Program-made: the position numbers and the translations under genes | Notes under the pieces: model-generated | The model's input: only the letters and a program-made list of their open reading frames with translations | What the model was told of the DNA's origin: nothing | Databases searched by the model: none | Assembly (NCBI RefSeq): GCF_017592555.1 | Contig: NZ_JAGFNS010000028.1 | Span: forward strand, 1 to 64,000 | Source: Actinoplanes flavus | GTDB taxonomy: Bacteria; Actinomycetota; Actinomycetes; Mycobacteriales; Micromonosporaceae | Length of the DNA stretch: 64,000 nt | Direction of reading: 5' to 3' | Shown: one piece after another, positions 40,475 through 50,263 of the stretch | Position numbering within the stretch: position 1 is the first letter of the stretch | Layout of the letters: every line of letters starts with the position of its first letter

Positions 40475-42361
40475 TCACGTCAGGTACCGCTGTCTCACTC
40501 GTATCACCTCGGCGACCGATCGGGCGGAGAAAAGGCAGCCGGTGGCCCGGTGGGGCGAATCCCCCTCGGCGGTGTCGCCGAGCGAGCCGACGCCCGCCTC
40601 GCCGAGATGGGCCGCGAGCCCGGTGAGCAGGTCCTCGACCGGCAGGCCGGTGGCCGCGCAGGCGTCCGCGTACGGGCCGATCAGCCACGTCCAGACCGCA
40701 CCCTGGTGGTAGGCCGGGTCGGGTTCGGCGGGCGGGCGGCTCTGGTAGCCGTACTCGGACGGGGCGAGGGTGCGCAGGCCGAGCGGGGTGAGCAGGGCCT
40801 CGCCCACGGCCTGGACCGCGCCGCCGGGCCGGCCGCGCATCGGGGCGTGCGGCAGCGACCAGGCGAGCAGCTGGTTCGGCCGCAGCGACGGGTCGTCGTG
40901 GTAGGCGCCCGCACCGAGCGGGTAGGTGGTGGCCGGGCCCTCGATCACGTCGTACAGCCAGCCCTCGGGCGCCGGGAAGCGGGCCTGGAACGACTCGCGC
41001 GCCAGCCGCAGCCGGGCCCGCGGCTCGGCGTCGTCGCGGCCGGTCTCGCCGAGCAGGTCACACATCGCGGCCAGGGCGTTCACCCACAGCGCGTTGATCT
41101 CCACGGGCTTGCCGACCCGGGGTACGGCCGGGAGGTCGCCGGGATCGCCGGGCGGGGCGGTGAGCCGCAGCAGCCCGTCGGCCGGGTCGATGCTGAGCGG
41201 GCCGGACCCGCCCAGGCGGTGCCGCAGGAGCCGGCCGAGCGGGACGGCCAGCTTGGCGGCCAGGGCCCCGTCGCCGGTCCGCGAGACGTGCCGGTCCACC
41301 GCGTGCACCAGCCACAGCGGAGCGTCCAGCGGGTCGTGCCGCAGCCATGGGGCGGCCGGCCCGGACGGCTCGTCGGCCGCCGCCCGGGTACGCCAGATCA
41401 GCAGCTCACGGCCCTCGTCGAAGCGGGCGGTGTCGAGGAACAGCCCCTCGTAGGCGATCATCGTGTCGCCGGCCCAGCGGCCCTGCCCCGGATAGCCGGC
41501 GACCACGTCGGGCCCGTCCGGGGTGCGGATGACGAAGCGGTCGGCGGCGAGGACCAGCGCTTCCCCGTACCCCTCGGCCTTGGACAGGGTGACCAGGCGA
41601 TGGGCGCGCTCGCGCTCCGCGGCGATGACCACCGGCGCGGGTGGCGGTGTCTCGCCGAGCGGGCCGGCCCACGCCGAGATCTCCACCGACTGGCCCGGAC
41701 CGGCCTGCCGGAAGAAGGTGCCGGCGTGCCAGAGGTCGTCGTCCGCGCCGTCCTCGCGGGTGTGCACGCCGATGTGCCAGAGCCCGGCGGGCTGCCAGCC
41801 GGGACCGTGCAGCCGGTAGGCGCCGTCGACGATCACGCCGTCGGCGACCGGCTCCACGGACAGCGCCGGGCCGGTCGCCCGGCGGGAGGTGCCCTCGGTC
41901 CGCCAGGTGCACATCGCGGCGACCGCCAGGCCGATCGGGCCGGGCGCGCTGACCACCCGGTACGCCACGGCCAGCGACGGATGGCCGTGCCGCATCGCCA
42001 GCTCCCGCTCGACCACCACGTCGCCGATCCGCCAGCGCCACCGGGGCAGCCCGTCGACCAGCCGGAACACCTCCAGGTGGGTGTGCCCGGCCGGGTCGGT
42101 CGCGCCGGACGCCCACTCGTGGGTGAACAGCGGGACCTTGGCCCCGGAGGGCAGCGTCACGGTGAGATCGAGCGCGGCGAGCGCGACATGACCGGAGGTC
42201 ACCAGCAGGGCGTGCCGGCGGCGGGTGCGCAGGCCGCTGACCGTCCCCGCCGCGTAACCGCCAAGACCGTCGGTGACCAGCCATTCCCGGCCGCCACCGG
42301 CCTCGGCGGAGACGGAACCGCAGACCTGCGGCCCGAAAGTGATCTGATCATTGTGCGGCAC
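40475..42361 (-). CDS. Amylo-alpha-1,6-glucosidase, archaeal-type glycogen debranching enzyme
   Basis: 628 residues. The N-terminal domain (EWLVTDGLGGYAAGTVSGLRTRRRHALLV, in parts) is the GDE-N fold; the C-terminal (alpha/alpha)6 part has the GH133-type blocks GYPGQGRWAGDTMIAYEGLFLDT, DAPLWLVHAVDRH, EINALWVNALAAM and RPNQLLAWSLPH (in parts) with AYHQGAVWTWLIGPY. It removes alpha-1,6 branches from glycogen. Its start is divergent from glgX, so this locus has two debranching enzymes of different families, together with a glucan synthase. Confidence 0.87.
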   Translation of the reverse strand: MPHNDQITFGPQVCGSVSAEAGGGREWLVTDGLGGYAAGTVSGLRTRRRHALLVTSGHVALAALDLTVTLPSGAKVPLFTHEWASGATDPAGHTHLEVFRLVDGLPRWRWRIGDVVVERELAMRHGHPSLAVAYRVVSAPGPIGLAVAAMCTWRTEGTSRRATGPALSVEPVADGVIVDGAYRLHGPGWQPAGLWHIGVHTREDGADDDLWHAGTFFRQAGPGQSVEISAWAGPLGETPPPAPVVIAAERERAHRLVTLSKAEGYGEALVLAADRFVIRTPDGPDVVAGYPGQGRWAGDTMIAYEGLFLDTARFDEGRELLIWRTRAAADEPSGPAAPWLRHDPLDAPLWLVHAVDRHVSRTGDGALAAKLAVPLGRLLRHRLGGSGPLSIDPADGLLRLTAPPGDPGDLPAVPRVGKPVEINALWVNALAAMCDLLGETGRDDAEPRARLRLARESFQARFPAPEGWLYDVIEGPATTYPLGAGAYHDDPSLRPNQLLAWSLPHAPMRGRPGGAVQAVGEALLTPLGLRTLAPSEYGYQSRPPAEPDPAYHQGAVWTWLIGPYADACAATGLPVEDLLTGLAAHLGEAGVGSLGDTAEGDSPHRATGCLFSARSVAEVIRVRQRYLT

Positions 42362-42395
42362 GATGACCCAAACCCCCGGACGGGGAGATATCAGT

Positions 42396-42473
42396 GGCTA
42401 ACCGGACAGTCGGGCCGACGTTAGCAGTGAAGTCCGCGAGAATGACCTCTGACGCGGCCGCGCAGGGTTAGCC
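42396..42473. promoter_or_regulatory. Inverted repeat in the divergent glgX promoter region
   Basis: GGCTAACC (42396-42403) and GGTTAGCC (42466-42473) are perfect reverse complements within the 183-bp gap between the divergent debranching genes. Both are followed or preceded by CCGG-like bases. Candidate shared operator; no regulator is adjacent. Confidence 0.3.
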
Positions 42474-42544
42474 GGTCCCACGGATGGGCATGCAGACGCC
42501 GCCGACCGCGATCATACGGACGGCCGAGGGGCGGGAGCACGATT

Positions 42545-44656
42545 ATGCAGGTCTGGCCTGGTCACCGGTACCCGCTGGGCGCTACCTACGACGGGACGGG
42601 CACGAACTTCGCGATCTTCTCCGAGGTGGCCGAGGCGGTCGAACTCTGTCTGTTCGACCCCGCCGGCAACGAGCGGAAGGTCCAGCTCCACGAGCAGGAC
42701 GCTTTCGTCTGGCACGCGTACCTTCCCGGGGTGGAGCCGGGGCAACGGTACGGGTACCGCGTCTACGGACCCTACGAGCCACATCGCGGGCTCCGGTGCA
42801 ATCCGCACAAACTGCTCCTCGACCCGTACGCGCGGGCGGTGGACTCGGACATCGACTGGCATCCGTCGCTGTACGCGTACGACTTCGACAACCCGGACCA
42901 GATGTCGGATCTGGACTCGGCGCCGTACATGCCCAAGGGCGTGGTGGTGAACCCGTACTTCGACTGGGGCAACGACCGGCGGCCGGACATCCCGTACCAC
43001 CACTCGGTCATCTACGAGACCCACGTCAAGGGGCTCACCCAGCGGCACCCGGACATCCCACGGGACATGCGCGGCACCTACTCGGCGATCGGCCACCCGG
43101 CGATCATCGAGCACCTGAAGAGCCTCGGCGTGACCGCGGTCGAGCTGATGCCGGTCCACCAGTTCGTGCACGACAACCGGCTCCACGACCTGGGGCTTCG
43201 CAACTACTGGGGTTACAACACGCTGGGGTTCTTCGCGCCGTACCACGGCTATTCGGCGATGGGCTCCCTCGGGCAGCAGACCCAGGAGTTCCGCGGCATG
43301 GTGAAGGCGCTGCACGCGGCCGGCATGGAGGTCATCCTCGACGTCGTCTACAACCACACGGCCGAGGGCAACCACCTGGGCCCGACGCTGTCGCTGAAGG
43401 GCATCGACAACCGGACCTATTACCGGCTGGTGGACGATCAGCCCCAGTTCTACATGGACTACACCGGTACGGGTAACAGCCTGAACGTGCGCAGCCCGCA
43501 GAGCCTCCAGCTGATCATGGACTCGTTGCGGTACTGGGTCACCGAGATGCACGTCGACGGCTTCCGGTTCGACCTCGCCTCGACGCTGGCCCGTGAGTTC
43601 TACGACGTCGACCGGCTGTCGACGTTCTTCGAGGTGGTGCAGCAGGATCCGGTGGTCGGTCAGGTGAAGCTGATCGCCGAGCCGTGGGACGTCGGCCCGG
43701 GCGGCTACCAGGTCGGCAACTTCCCGCCGAACTGGACCGAGTGGAACGGCAAGTACCGGGACACGGTCCGCGACTTCTGGCGCGGCGAGCCGGCCACCCT
43801 GGCCGAGTTCGCGTCCCGGATCACCGGCTCGGCCGACCTCTACCAGGACGACGGCCGCAAACCCTTCCACTCGATCAACTTCGTGACGGCGCACGACGGG
43901 TTCACCCTCAACGACCTGGTGACCTACAACGACAAGCACAACCAGGCCAACGGCGAGGACAACCGGGACGGCGAGAGTCACAACCGGTCCTGGAACTGTG
44001 GCATCGAGGGCCCCACCAAGGACGAGAACGTCCTGGCGCTGCGGGCCCGGCAACGGCGCAACTTCCTGGCCACGCTGATGCTCAGCCAGGGCGTGCCGAT
44101 GATCTCCCACGGTGACGAGCTGGGCCGCACCCAGCAGGGCAACAACAACGCGTACTGCCAGGACACCGAGCTGAGCTGGATCGACTGGGAGAACGCCGAC
44201 GAGCAGCTGCTGGAGTTCACCCGCAAGGTGACCGCGTTCCGGCACCGGCACCAGGTCTTCCAGCGCCGCCGGTTCTTCACCGGCCTGCCGGTGACCGCCC
44301 GCGGCGGCGGCGATCCGCTGCCCGACCTGGAGTGGTTCACCCCGGACGGCCGGCAGATGGCCGGCGACGACTGGGGCAACGACTTCGGCCGGGCGGTGGC
44401 GCTCTTCGTCAACGGCGAGGGCATCCGGGAGCGCGGCCAGTACGGCCAGCGTCACGTGGACAGCTCGTTCCTGCTCTTCTTCAACGCGCACGACGCGCCG
44501 CTCGAGTTCACCACTCCTCCCGCCGAGTACGGGGAGAAGTGGGAGAAGGTCATCGAAACCGCTGATCCGTCCCCGCACCGTCCGGCCGTCGTGGAGGCTG
44601 GGCACAAGATCTGGGTGCCGGATCGGTCCCTCATCGTGCTGGACAGGACGGTGTGA
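42545..44656 (+). CDS. glgX: Glycogen debranching enzyme GlgX/TreX
   Basis: 703 residues, a GH13_11 isoamylase-type enzyme. The CBM48-like N-terminus is PLGATYDGTGTNFAIFSEVA. The barrel has DVVYNHTAEG, the nucleophile D343 in DGFRFDLAS, the acid E379 in LIAEPWD and D451 in TAHDGFT. It releases maltooligosaccharides from glycogen, the substrate of the next gene. The stop codon shares a base with the treY start (TGATG), so the three genes glgX-treY-treZ form one translationally coupled operon. GGGAG is 8 nt before the ATG. Confidence 0.94.
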   Translation: MQVWPGHRYPLGATYDGTGTNFAIFSEVAEAVELCLFDPAGNERKVQLHEQDAFVWHAYLPGVEPGQRYGYRVYGPYEPHRGLRCNPHKLLLDPYARAVDSDIDWHPSLYAYDFDNPDQMSDLDSAPYMPKGVVVNPYFDWGNDRRPDIPYHHSVIYETHVKGLTQRHPDIPRDMRGTYSAIGHPAIIEHLKSLGVTAVELMPVHQFVHDNRLHDLGLRNYWGYNTLGFFAPYHGYSAMGSLGQQTQEFRGMVKALHAAGMEVILDVVYNHTAEGNHLGPTLSLKGIDNRTYYRLVDDQPQFYMDYTGTGNSLNVRSPQSLQLIMDSLRYWVTEMHVDGFRFDLASTLAREFYDVDRLSTFFEVVQQDPVVGQVKLIAEPWDVGPGGYQVGNFPPNWTEWNGKYRDTVRDFWRGEPATLAEFASRITGSADLYQDDGRKPFHSINFVTAHDGFTLNDLVTYNDKHNQANGEDNRDGESHNRSWNCGIEGPTKDENVLALRARQRRNFLATLMLSQGVPMISHGDELGRTQQGNNNAYCQDTELSWIDWENADEQLLEFTRKVTAFRHRHQVFQRRRFFTGLPVTARGGGDPLPDLEWFTPDGRQMAGDDWGNDFGRAVALFVNGEGIRERGQYGQRHVDSSFLLFFNAHDAPLEFTTPPAEYGEKWEKVIETADPSPHRPAVVEAGHKIWVPDRSLIVLDRTV

Positions 44657-46932
44657 TGCCCGACAACAGGCCGAGCAGTACCTATCGCGTTCAGGTCCGT
44701 CCCGATTTCCCCCTCCCGTCCACCATCGAGATCGTCGACTATCTCGCCGATCTCGGGGTGAGCCACCTCTACTCGGCCCCGCTGCTGACCGCGGCGCCCG
44801 GCTCGGAACACGGCTACGACGTGGTCGACCACTCGTCGGTGAACCCGGCCCTGGGCGGTGAGGAGGCGCTGCTGGGTCTCAGCCGGGCGCTGCGGGAGGC
44901 CGGTCTCGGCCTGGTCGTCGACATCGTGCCCAACCACGCGGGGATCGCCGTCCCGCATCTGAACCCCACGTGGTGGGACATCCTTCGCCGCGGCCAGAAG
45001 TCGGACTTCGCGCATTTCTACGACATCGACTGGTCGCGCGGCCGGCTCCTGATCCCGGTGCTGGCCGACTCCCCGGACGCCCTCGACGACCTGCGCGCCG
45101 AGGACGGCGAGCTGCGGTACTTCGACAAGCGGTTCCCGATCGCCGACGGCACCGGCGACGGCACGCCACGGGAGATCCACGACCGGCAGCACTACGAGCT
45201 GGTCAACTGGACCCGCGGCGACACCGAGCTGAACTACCGCCGCTTCTTCGCCATCACCGACCTGGCCGGTCTGCGCGTCGACGACCCGGAGGTCTTCGAC
45301 GCCACCCACAGCGAGATCCTGCGCTGGTACCGGGAGGGCATCGCGCAGGGCATCCGGGTCGACCACCCGGACGGGCTGCGGGACCCCGCCGGATACCTCG
45401 CCCGGCTGCGGGAGGCCGCCCCGGACGCCTGGATCGTGATCGAGAAGATCCTCGAGCCGGGCGAGAAACTCCCCGCCTGGCCGGTCGACGGCAGCACCGG
45501 CTACGACGCGATGTGCCTGGTGAACGGCGTCTTCGTGGACACCGGCACGGAGGCCTTCTTCGACACCCTGGACCACCACCTGACCGGTGTCACCACCTCC
45601 TGGCAGGACCTGGTCCATCAGGCCAAGTACGCGGTCGCCACCGGGTCCCTGGCCGCCGAGCTGGCCCGTCTGGCCGATCTGGCGCCGACGGTCGAGGACG
45701 CTCCCCGGGCCCTCGCCGAGCTGGCCGCCTGCTTTCCGGTCTACCGCTCCTACCTGCCGGCCGGATCCCGGTACCTGGCCCAGGCCCGGTCCGAGGCGGG
45801 CCGTCGCCGGCCCCACCTGATCAGCGCGCTCGACCAGGTCACCGCTCGCCTGCGCAACCCCGCCGACGAACTCGCCATCCGGTTCCAGCAGTTCACCGGC
45901 GCGGTGATGGCCAAGGGCGTGGAGGACAACGCGTTCTACCGGTGGACCCGGTTCGTGGCCCGCAACGAGGTGGGCAGCGACCCGGCCCGGTTCGGCTCCA
46001 CCCCCGACGAGTTCCACGAGGCCGCCTGGGAGCGCTGGCAGGAGTGGCCCGGCTCGATGACCTCGCTGGCCACCCACGACACCAAACGCGGTGAGGACGT
46101 GCGGGCCCGCCTCGCGGTCCTCGCCGAGGTGCCCGGCGACTGGACCGAGGTGGTGCGCCGGTGGGTCCGGTTCGCTCCGCTCCCGGACCCGTCGCTGGCC
46201 CATCTGATCTGGCAGGTCACGGTGGGCGCCTGGCCGATCTCCCGGGAGCGACTTCAGGCGTACGCCCGGAAGGCCGCCCGTGAAGCCGGGACCGGAACCT
46301 CCTGGCTGCACCCCGACGAGTCCTTCGAGACCGCCCTGCGGCAGATGGTCGACCGCATCTACGACGACCCGGCCCTGCACCGTGAGGTCGCCGACTTCGC
46401 CGCCTCCATCACCCCGCCCGGCTGGTCCAACTCGCTCGGCCAGAAGCTCCTCCAGCTCAGCATGCCCGGGGTGCCGGACGTCTACCAGGGCACCGAACTG
46501 TGGGACCACTCGCTGGTCGACCCGGACAACCGGCGGCCGGTCGACTTCGCCGAACGCCGCGCCCTGCTCAACCGCATCGACGACGGCTGGCTGCCGCCGG
46601 TGGACGCGACCGGCGCGGCCAAGCTCCTGGTCACCAGCCGGGTGCTGCGGCTGCGCCGGCAGCGGCCCGAGCTGTTCACCTCCTACCGGCCGGTCTACGC
46701 CGAAGGGCGGGCCGGTCATCACGCGGTCGCCTTCGACCGCGGCGGCGTGGTCGCGGTGGCCACCCGGCTGCCGATCGGATTGTCACGGCACGGCAGTTGG
46801 GGGGACACCAGCCTGTCACTGGACGGTCACAGTTGGACGGAAGTGTTCACGAATACCAGCTACGGTGGGAGTCGCCTGCCAGTGGCCGAGCTGTTGCACA
46901 CCTATCCCGTCGCTCTCCTGGTGAAGGAATGA
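44656..46932 (+). CDS. treY: Maltooligosyltrehalose synthase
   Basis: 758 residues. Converts the reducing-end alpha-1,4 bond of a maltooligosaccharide to an alpha,alpha-1,1 bond. Family blocks are STYRVQVRPDFP, DLGVSHLYSAPLLTAAPGSEHGYDVVDH (in parts), VDIVPNHAG, the catalytic region GIRVDHPDGLRDP and WIVIEKILEPGE, and TSLATHDTKRGEDVRARL. Length is normal. ATG at 44656 was chosen over a GTG one codon earlier. It overlaps both neighbours by a few bases. Confidence 0.95.
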   Translation: MPDNRPSSTYRVQVRPDFPLPSTIEIVDYLADLGVSHLYSAPLLTAAPGSEHGYDVVDHSSVNPALGGEEALLGLSRALREAGLGLVVDIVPNHAGIAVPHLNPTWWDILRRGQKSDFAHFYDIDWSRGRLLIPVLADSPDALDDLRAEDGELRYFDKRFPIADGTGDGTPREIHDRQHYELVNWTRGDTELNYRRFFAITDLAGLRVDDPEVFDATHSEILRWYREGIAQGIRVDHPDGLRDPAGYLARLREAAPDAWIVIEKILEPGEKLPAWPVDGSTGYDAMCLVNGVFVDTGTEAFFDTLDHHLTGVTTSWQDLVHQAKYAVATGSLAAELARLADLAPTVEDAPRALAELAACFPVYRSYLPAGSRYLAQARSEAGRRRPHLISALDQVTARLRNPADELAIRFQQFTGAVMAKGVEDNAFYRWTRFVARNEVGSDPARFGSTPDEFHEAAWERWQEWPGSMTSLATHDTKRGEDVRARLAVLAEVPGDWTEVVRRWVRFAPLPDPSLAHLIWQVTVGAWPISRERLQAYARKAAREAGTGTSWLHPDESFETALRQMVDRIYDDPALHREVADFAASITPPGWSNSLGQKLLQLSMPGVPDVYQGTELWDHSLVDPDNRRPVDFAERRALLNRIDDGWLPPVDATGAAKLLVTSRVLRLRRQRPELFTSYRPVYAEGRAGHHAVAFDRGGVVAVATRLPIGLSRHGSWGDTSLSLDGHSWTEVFTNTSYGGSRLPVAELLHTYPVALLVKE

Positions 46933-48656
46933 CTGTCTTCGAGGTATGGGCACCGGAGAAGCAGGTCACCCTGCGTCTCGGCGACCACGACCACGCCATG
47001 GAGGCCGGCGAGGACGGCTGGTGGCGGGCCGACGTGCCGGCCCCCGCCGACGCCCGCTACGGCTTCCTCCTGGACGAGCGGGAGCAGCCGCTGCCGGACC
47101 CGCGGTCGCCCTGGCAGCCGGACGGGGTGCACGGCCTGAGCCGGCTCTACGACCACTCCGCCTTCCCCTGGACCGACCAGGCGTGGACCGGCCGGCAGCT
47201 GCCCGGCTCGGTGCTCTACGAGCTGCACGTCGGCACGTTCACGCCGGAGGGCACGTTCGACGCGGCGATCGAGCGGCTGGACCACCTCGTCGACCTCGGT
47301 GTCGACCTGGTCGAGCTGCTGCCGGTCAACGCCTTCAACGGCATCCGTAACTGGGGCTACGACGGGGTCTGCTGGTTCGCGCCACACGAGGCGTACGGGG
47401 GACCCGACGGCCTGAAACGTCTCGTCGACGCCGCGCACGCCCGGGGCCTCGGCATCGTGCTGGACGTCGTCTACAACCACTTCGGCCCCTCCGGGGCGTA
47501 CGCGCCGATGTTCGCCCCCTATCTGAGCAGCGCCAGCAACCCCTGGGGCAGCGCGGTCAACCTGGACGGGCCGGGCTCCGGCCACGTGCGCCGCTACATC
47601 ATCGACAGCGTGCTGATGTGGCTGCGCGACTACCACGTCGACGGTCTGCGGCTGGACGCCGTGCACGCGCTGCACGACGAGGGCGCCGTGCACCTGCTCG
47701 AGGAGATGGCGGTCGAGGTCGAGACGCTCGCCACCGAGCTGCGGCGGCCGCTGTCGCTGATCGCCGAGTCCGACCTCAACGACCCCAAACTGATCACCCC
47801 GCGTGAGGCGGGCGGGTTCGGGCTGCACGCGCAGTGGGACGACGACGTGCACCACGCGCTGCACACCCTGCTCACCGGCGAGCGCCAAGGCTACTACGAG
47901 GACTTCGGATCGCTCGACTGTCTGCGCACGGTGCTCACCGGCGCGTTCTTCCACGCCGGCACCTGGTCGTCGTTCCGCGGCCGCAGACACGGCCGCCCGG
48001 TCGACCGGCAGCGCACCCCCGGGCACCGGTTCGTCACCTTCCTGCAGAACCACGACCAGATCGGCAACCGGGCGATCGGCGACCGGCTCACCGCCACCCT
48101 CTCGCCCGGCCTGCTGAAGGTGGCCGCCACCCTGCTGCTCACCTCACCGTTCACGCCGATGCTCTTCATGGGCGAGGAGTGGGCGGCCAGCAGCCCCTGG
48201 CAATACTTCACCAGTCACCCGGAGCCCGACCTGGCCGCCGCCGTGCGGAACGGGCGGCGTAGGGAGTTCGCCCGGCACGGCTGGGCCGAGGCCGACGTGC
48301 CCGACCCCCAGGACCCGGCCACTTTCGAGCGCTCCAAACTCGACTGGTCCGAACCCCAGAAAGCCGGCCACGCCGAGATCCTGGAGCTGTACCGGAAACT
48401 GATCCGGCTGCGCCGGAGCACCCCCGGCCTCACCGACCCGTGGCTGCACCGGGTCGAGGTCTGGCACGGCGACCGGCACGTGGTGATCCGCCGCGGGCCC
48501 AACGTGGTGGCCGCCAACCTGGCGGACACACCCCAGACGGTCAGCGTGCGGGCGCTGCCCCGATCGGTGCTGCTGGCCACCTCGCCCGGCGTGGTCGTCG
48601 AACGGGACCGGCTCGTCCTGCCGCCGGAGAGCGCCGCCGTCGTCTCGGTTCGCTGA
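46929..48656 (+). CDS. treZ: Maltooligosyltrehalose trehalohydrolase
   Basis: 575 residues. Cleaves the maltooligosyltrehalose made by TreY to release trehalose. N-terminal TVFEVWAPEKQVTLRLG is the CBM48-like domain; YELHVGTFTPEGTFDAAIERL, DVVYNHFGPSGAY, the nucleophile in VDGLRLDAVHAL, IAESDLND and FLQNHDQIGNRA follow. ATG at 46929 overlaps the treY stop (ATGA). The trio glgX-treY-treZ is a complete route from glycogen to trehalose, an osmolyte and spore sugar in actinobacteria. Confidence 0.95.
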   Translation: MTVFEVWAPEKQVTLRLGDHDHAMEAGEDGWWRADVPAPADARYGFLLDEREQPLPDPRSPWQPDGVHGLSRLYDHSAFPWTDQAWTGRQLPGSVLYELHVGTFTPEGTFDAAIERLDHLVDLGVDLVELLPVNAFNGIRNWGYDGVCWFAPHEAYGGPDGLKRLVDAAHARGLGIVLDVVYNHFGPSGAYAPMFAPYLSSASNPWGSAVNLDGPGSGHVRRYIIDSVLMWLRDYHVDGLRLDAVHALHDEGAVHLLEEMAVEVETLATELRRPLSLIAESDLNDPKLITPREAGGFGLHAQWDDDVHHALHTLLTGERQGYYEDFGSLDCLRTVLTGAFFHAGTWSSFRGRRHGRPVDRQRTPGHRFVTFLQNHDQIGNRAIGDRLTATLSPGLLKVAATLLLTSPFTPMLFMGEEWAASSPWQYFTSHPEPDLAAAVRNGRRREFARHGWAEADVPDPQDPATFERSKLDWSEPQKAGHAEILELYRKLIRLRRSTPGLTDPWLHRVEVWHGDRHVVIRRGPNVVAANLADTPQTVSVRALPRSVLLATSPGVVVERDRLVLPPESAAVVSVR

Positions 48657-48677
48657 CGTGCCCCGGTCCGTCATCAT

Positions 48678-49037
48678 GTGCTCGTGAGCGTGCGGAAATC
48701 GCGGAAGAAGAAGTCCCACTGGTGGGACTCGTGCAACCCGGCCTGTGACTGTGACATCCCCGGCTGTGACTGCTTCTCGCTGAGCACCATGGTGCGGCTG
48801 TCCGCCGTCCTGATTCCGGCTTCCCGTTCCGAGCGCGTCGTGGTCGGCGCGATCCACGGCTACCGGAAGGTCTCGCCGAAGCTGCCCACCCGCTGCCGGT
48901 ACACGCCCACGTGCAGCGCCTACGCGTTGCAGGCCATCGACCGGCACGGGCTGCGGGCCGGGCTGCGGCTCACCGCGGGCCGGCTCGCCCGGTGCCGTCC
49001 CGGTGTCCCGTTCGGTACCGGGGACCCCGTTCCCTGA
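48678..49037 (+). CDS. yidD: YidD-family membrane-insertion efficiency factor with Cys-rich N-terminus
   Basis: About 119 residues. The C-terminal ~75 residues match YidD: AIHGYRKVSPKLPTRCRYTPTCSAYALQAIDRHG (in parts) with the C-x4-C-SxY signature. Before it lies an unusual Lys-rich, Cys-rich stretch, SRKKKSHWWDSC then NPACDCDIPGCDCF, with six Cys in about 16 residues. YidD helps YidC insert membrane proteins. It is not next to rnpA/yidC here, so it is a second or displaced copy. Starts with GTG at 48678 or 48684. Confidence 0.8.
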   Translation: MLVSVRKSRKKKSHWWDSCNPACDCDIPGCDCFSLSTMVRLSAVLIPASRSERVVVGAIHGYRKVSPKLPTRCRYTPTCSAYALQAIDRHGLRAGLRLTAGRLARCRPGVPFGTGDPVP

Positions 49038-49084
49038 CCTCGTCGTGCACCATGACTCGTCAGGGAGCGCGAAGGGACGGGCCG

Positions 49085-50263
49085 ATGGGGGACACCGACA
49101 GGCCGCCGGGCCAGCAGCCGGGCCAGCAGTGGCGGCTGCCACGGCAGTTGCAGATGGCGCCGGAGCTGGTCCGGCTGCTGCTGCGCACCCCGCCGCCCCC
49201 GGCGCCGGGGCAGCCGGAGCCGACCGCCGAGGAGATCGCCTCGCAGACGCTCGCCCAGCAGGAGGTGATCGAGGAGGTCATCACCGAGGTCGAGAGCGCG
49301 ATCGTGGTCGACCGGGAGTACCGGCTGAAGGCGTGGCGGCTCGCTGGGCTGGGGCTGCTGATCGTGATCACCATCGCGGTGACGTTGGGGCGGCTGTTCG
49401 TGGGCGGGCCACCTACCGTGGCCGAGCTCAGGGAACAGGCCGGGGTCGACACGTGGCCCTCGCTCGCCATCGGAGTCAAAGACGACCAATTCGGTACGGC
49501 CTACTACGACCCCGTCGAGAAGCGGTGGTCCGGTTTCGACATCGACATCGCCTACATGATCGCGGAGGATCTCGGGTTCCGCCGGGAGGACGTGCAGTTC
49601 TACGGCATGGAGAGCGAGGATCGGGCTCGGATGCAGGCCGACGACCCGGTCGGCGGCGAGCGGGTGCCCGTGCACATGGTGATCGCCAGTTACAGCATCA
49701 CCCAGACACGTGAGGACATGGCCGGGGTGACCTTCTCGCAGGGATACCTCGACACCGAGCAGTCCGTCCTGACCCTGAAGGGCCACTCGCCGGTCGCCGC
49801 GCTGAAAGATCTGGCGGGTAGGAAGGTCTGCAGCCTGTCCACCTCGACCAGCCAGTCCGCGCTCGAGGATTTCAAGGCCATCGTGATCCGGAAGAACCGG
49901 GTGCGGGAGTGCTTCGCGCTGCTGGACAGTCGTCAGGTGGAGGCGATCAGCACCGACGCCGCGATCCTCGCCGGATGGAAGCACAGATATCCCGAAAAAT
50001 ACGATCATTTCGATCTGGGCCTGGATGCTACCGAGCGCTGGGGCGTCAACGTCGGTGAGAACCTCGCCCTGAAAGAGCTCGTCGACCTCACCCTCTACCG
50101 GTCCTGGGCGGATCCCAAGGACAGCCGCTGGGAAGAGGCCTTCGACCGCAACTTCCAGGTCGAGGTGGCCGCGAACGGCGGCACCCCGATCGCCGCGGCC
50201 CATCAGCCTCGGGTCGAGCGGCCCGACGTGCGCTGGCTGCCGTGGGAGGACCCGCTCGGATGA
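49085..50263 (+). CDS. Membrane-anchored solute-binding protein (family 3 type)
   Basis: 392 residues. A soluble N-terminal ~80 residues is followed by one helix (LAGLGLLIVITIAVTLGRLFV, ~90-110), then a periplasmic binding domain: LAIGVKDDQFGTAYYDP, WSGFDIDIAYMIAEDLGF, DMAGVTFSQGYLDTEQSVL (in parts) and AISTDAAILAGW. This resembles glutamine/glutamate-binding proteins, but the anchor is a signal-anchor helix with an inside domain instead of a lipobox, suggesting a sensor role. ATG at 49085 has AAGGGA 7 nt upstream. The stop overlaps the next gene by four bases. Confidence 0.8.
   Translation: MGDTDRPPGQQPGQQWRLPRQLQMAPELVRLLLRTPPPPAPGQPEPTAEEIASQTLAQQEVIEEVITEVESAIVVDREYRLKAWRLAGLGLLIVITIAVTLGRLFVGGPPTVAELREQAGVDTWPSLAIGVKDDQFGTAYYDPVEKRWSGFDIDIAYMIAEDLGFRREDVQFYGMESEDRARMQADDPVGGERVPVHMVIASYSITQTREDMAGVTFSQGYLDTEQSVLTLKGHSPVAALKDLAGRKVCSLSTSTSQSALEDFKAIVIRKNRVRECFALLDSRQVEAISTDAAILAGWKHRYPEKYDHFDLGLDATERWGVNVGENLALKELVDLTLYRSWADPKDSRWEEAFDRNFQVEVAANGGTPIAAAHQPRVERPDVRWLPWEDPLG

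Noticed and set aside
48678..48800. Separate small Cys-rich peptide gene ahead of YidD
   Set aside because: The frame continues without a stop into the YidD core, so it is simpler to treat it as an N-terminal extension.
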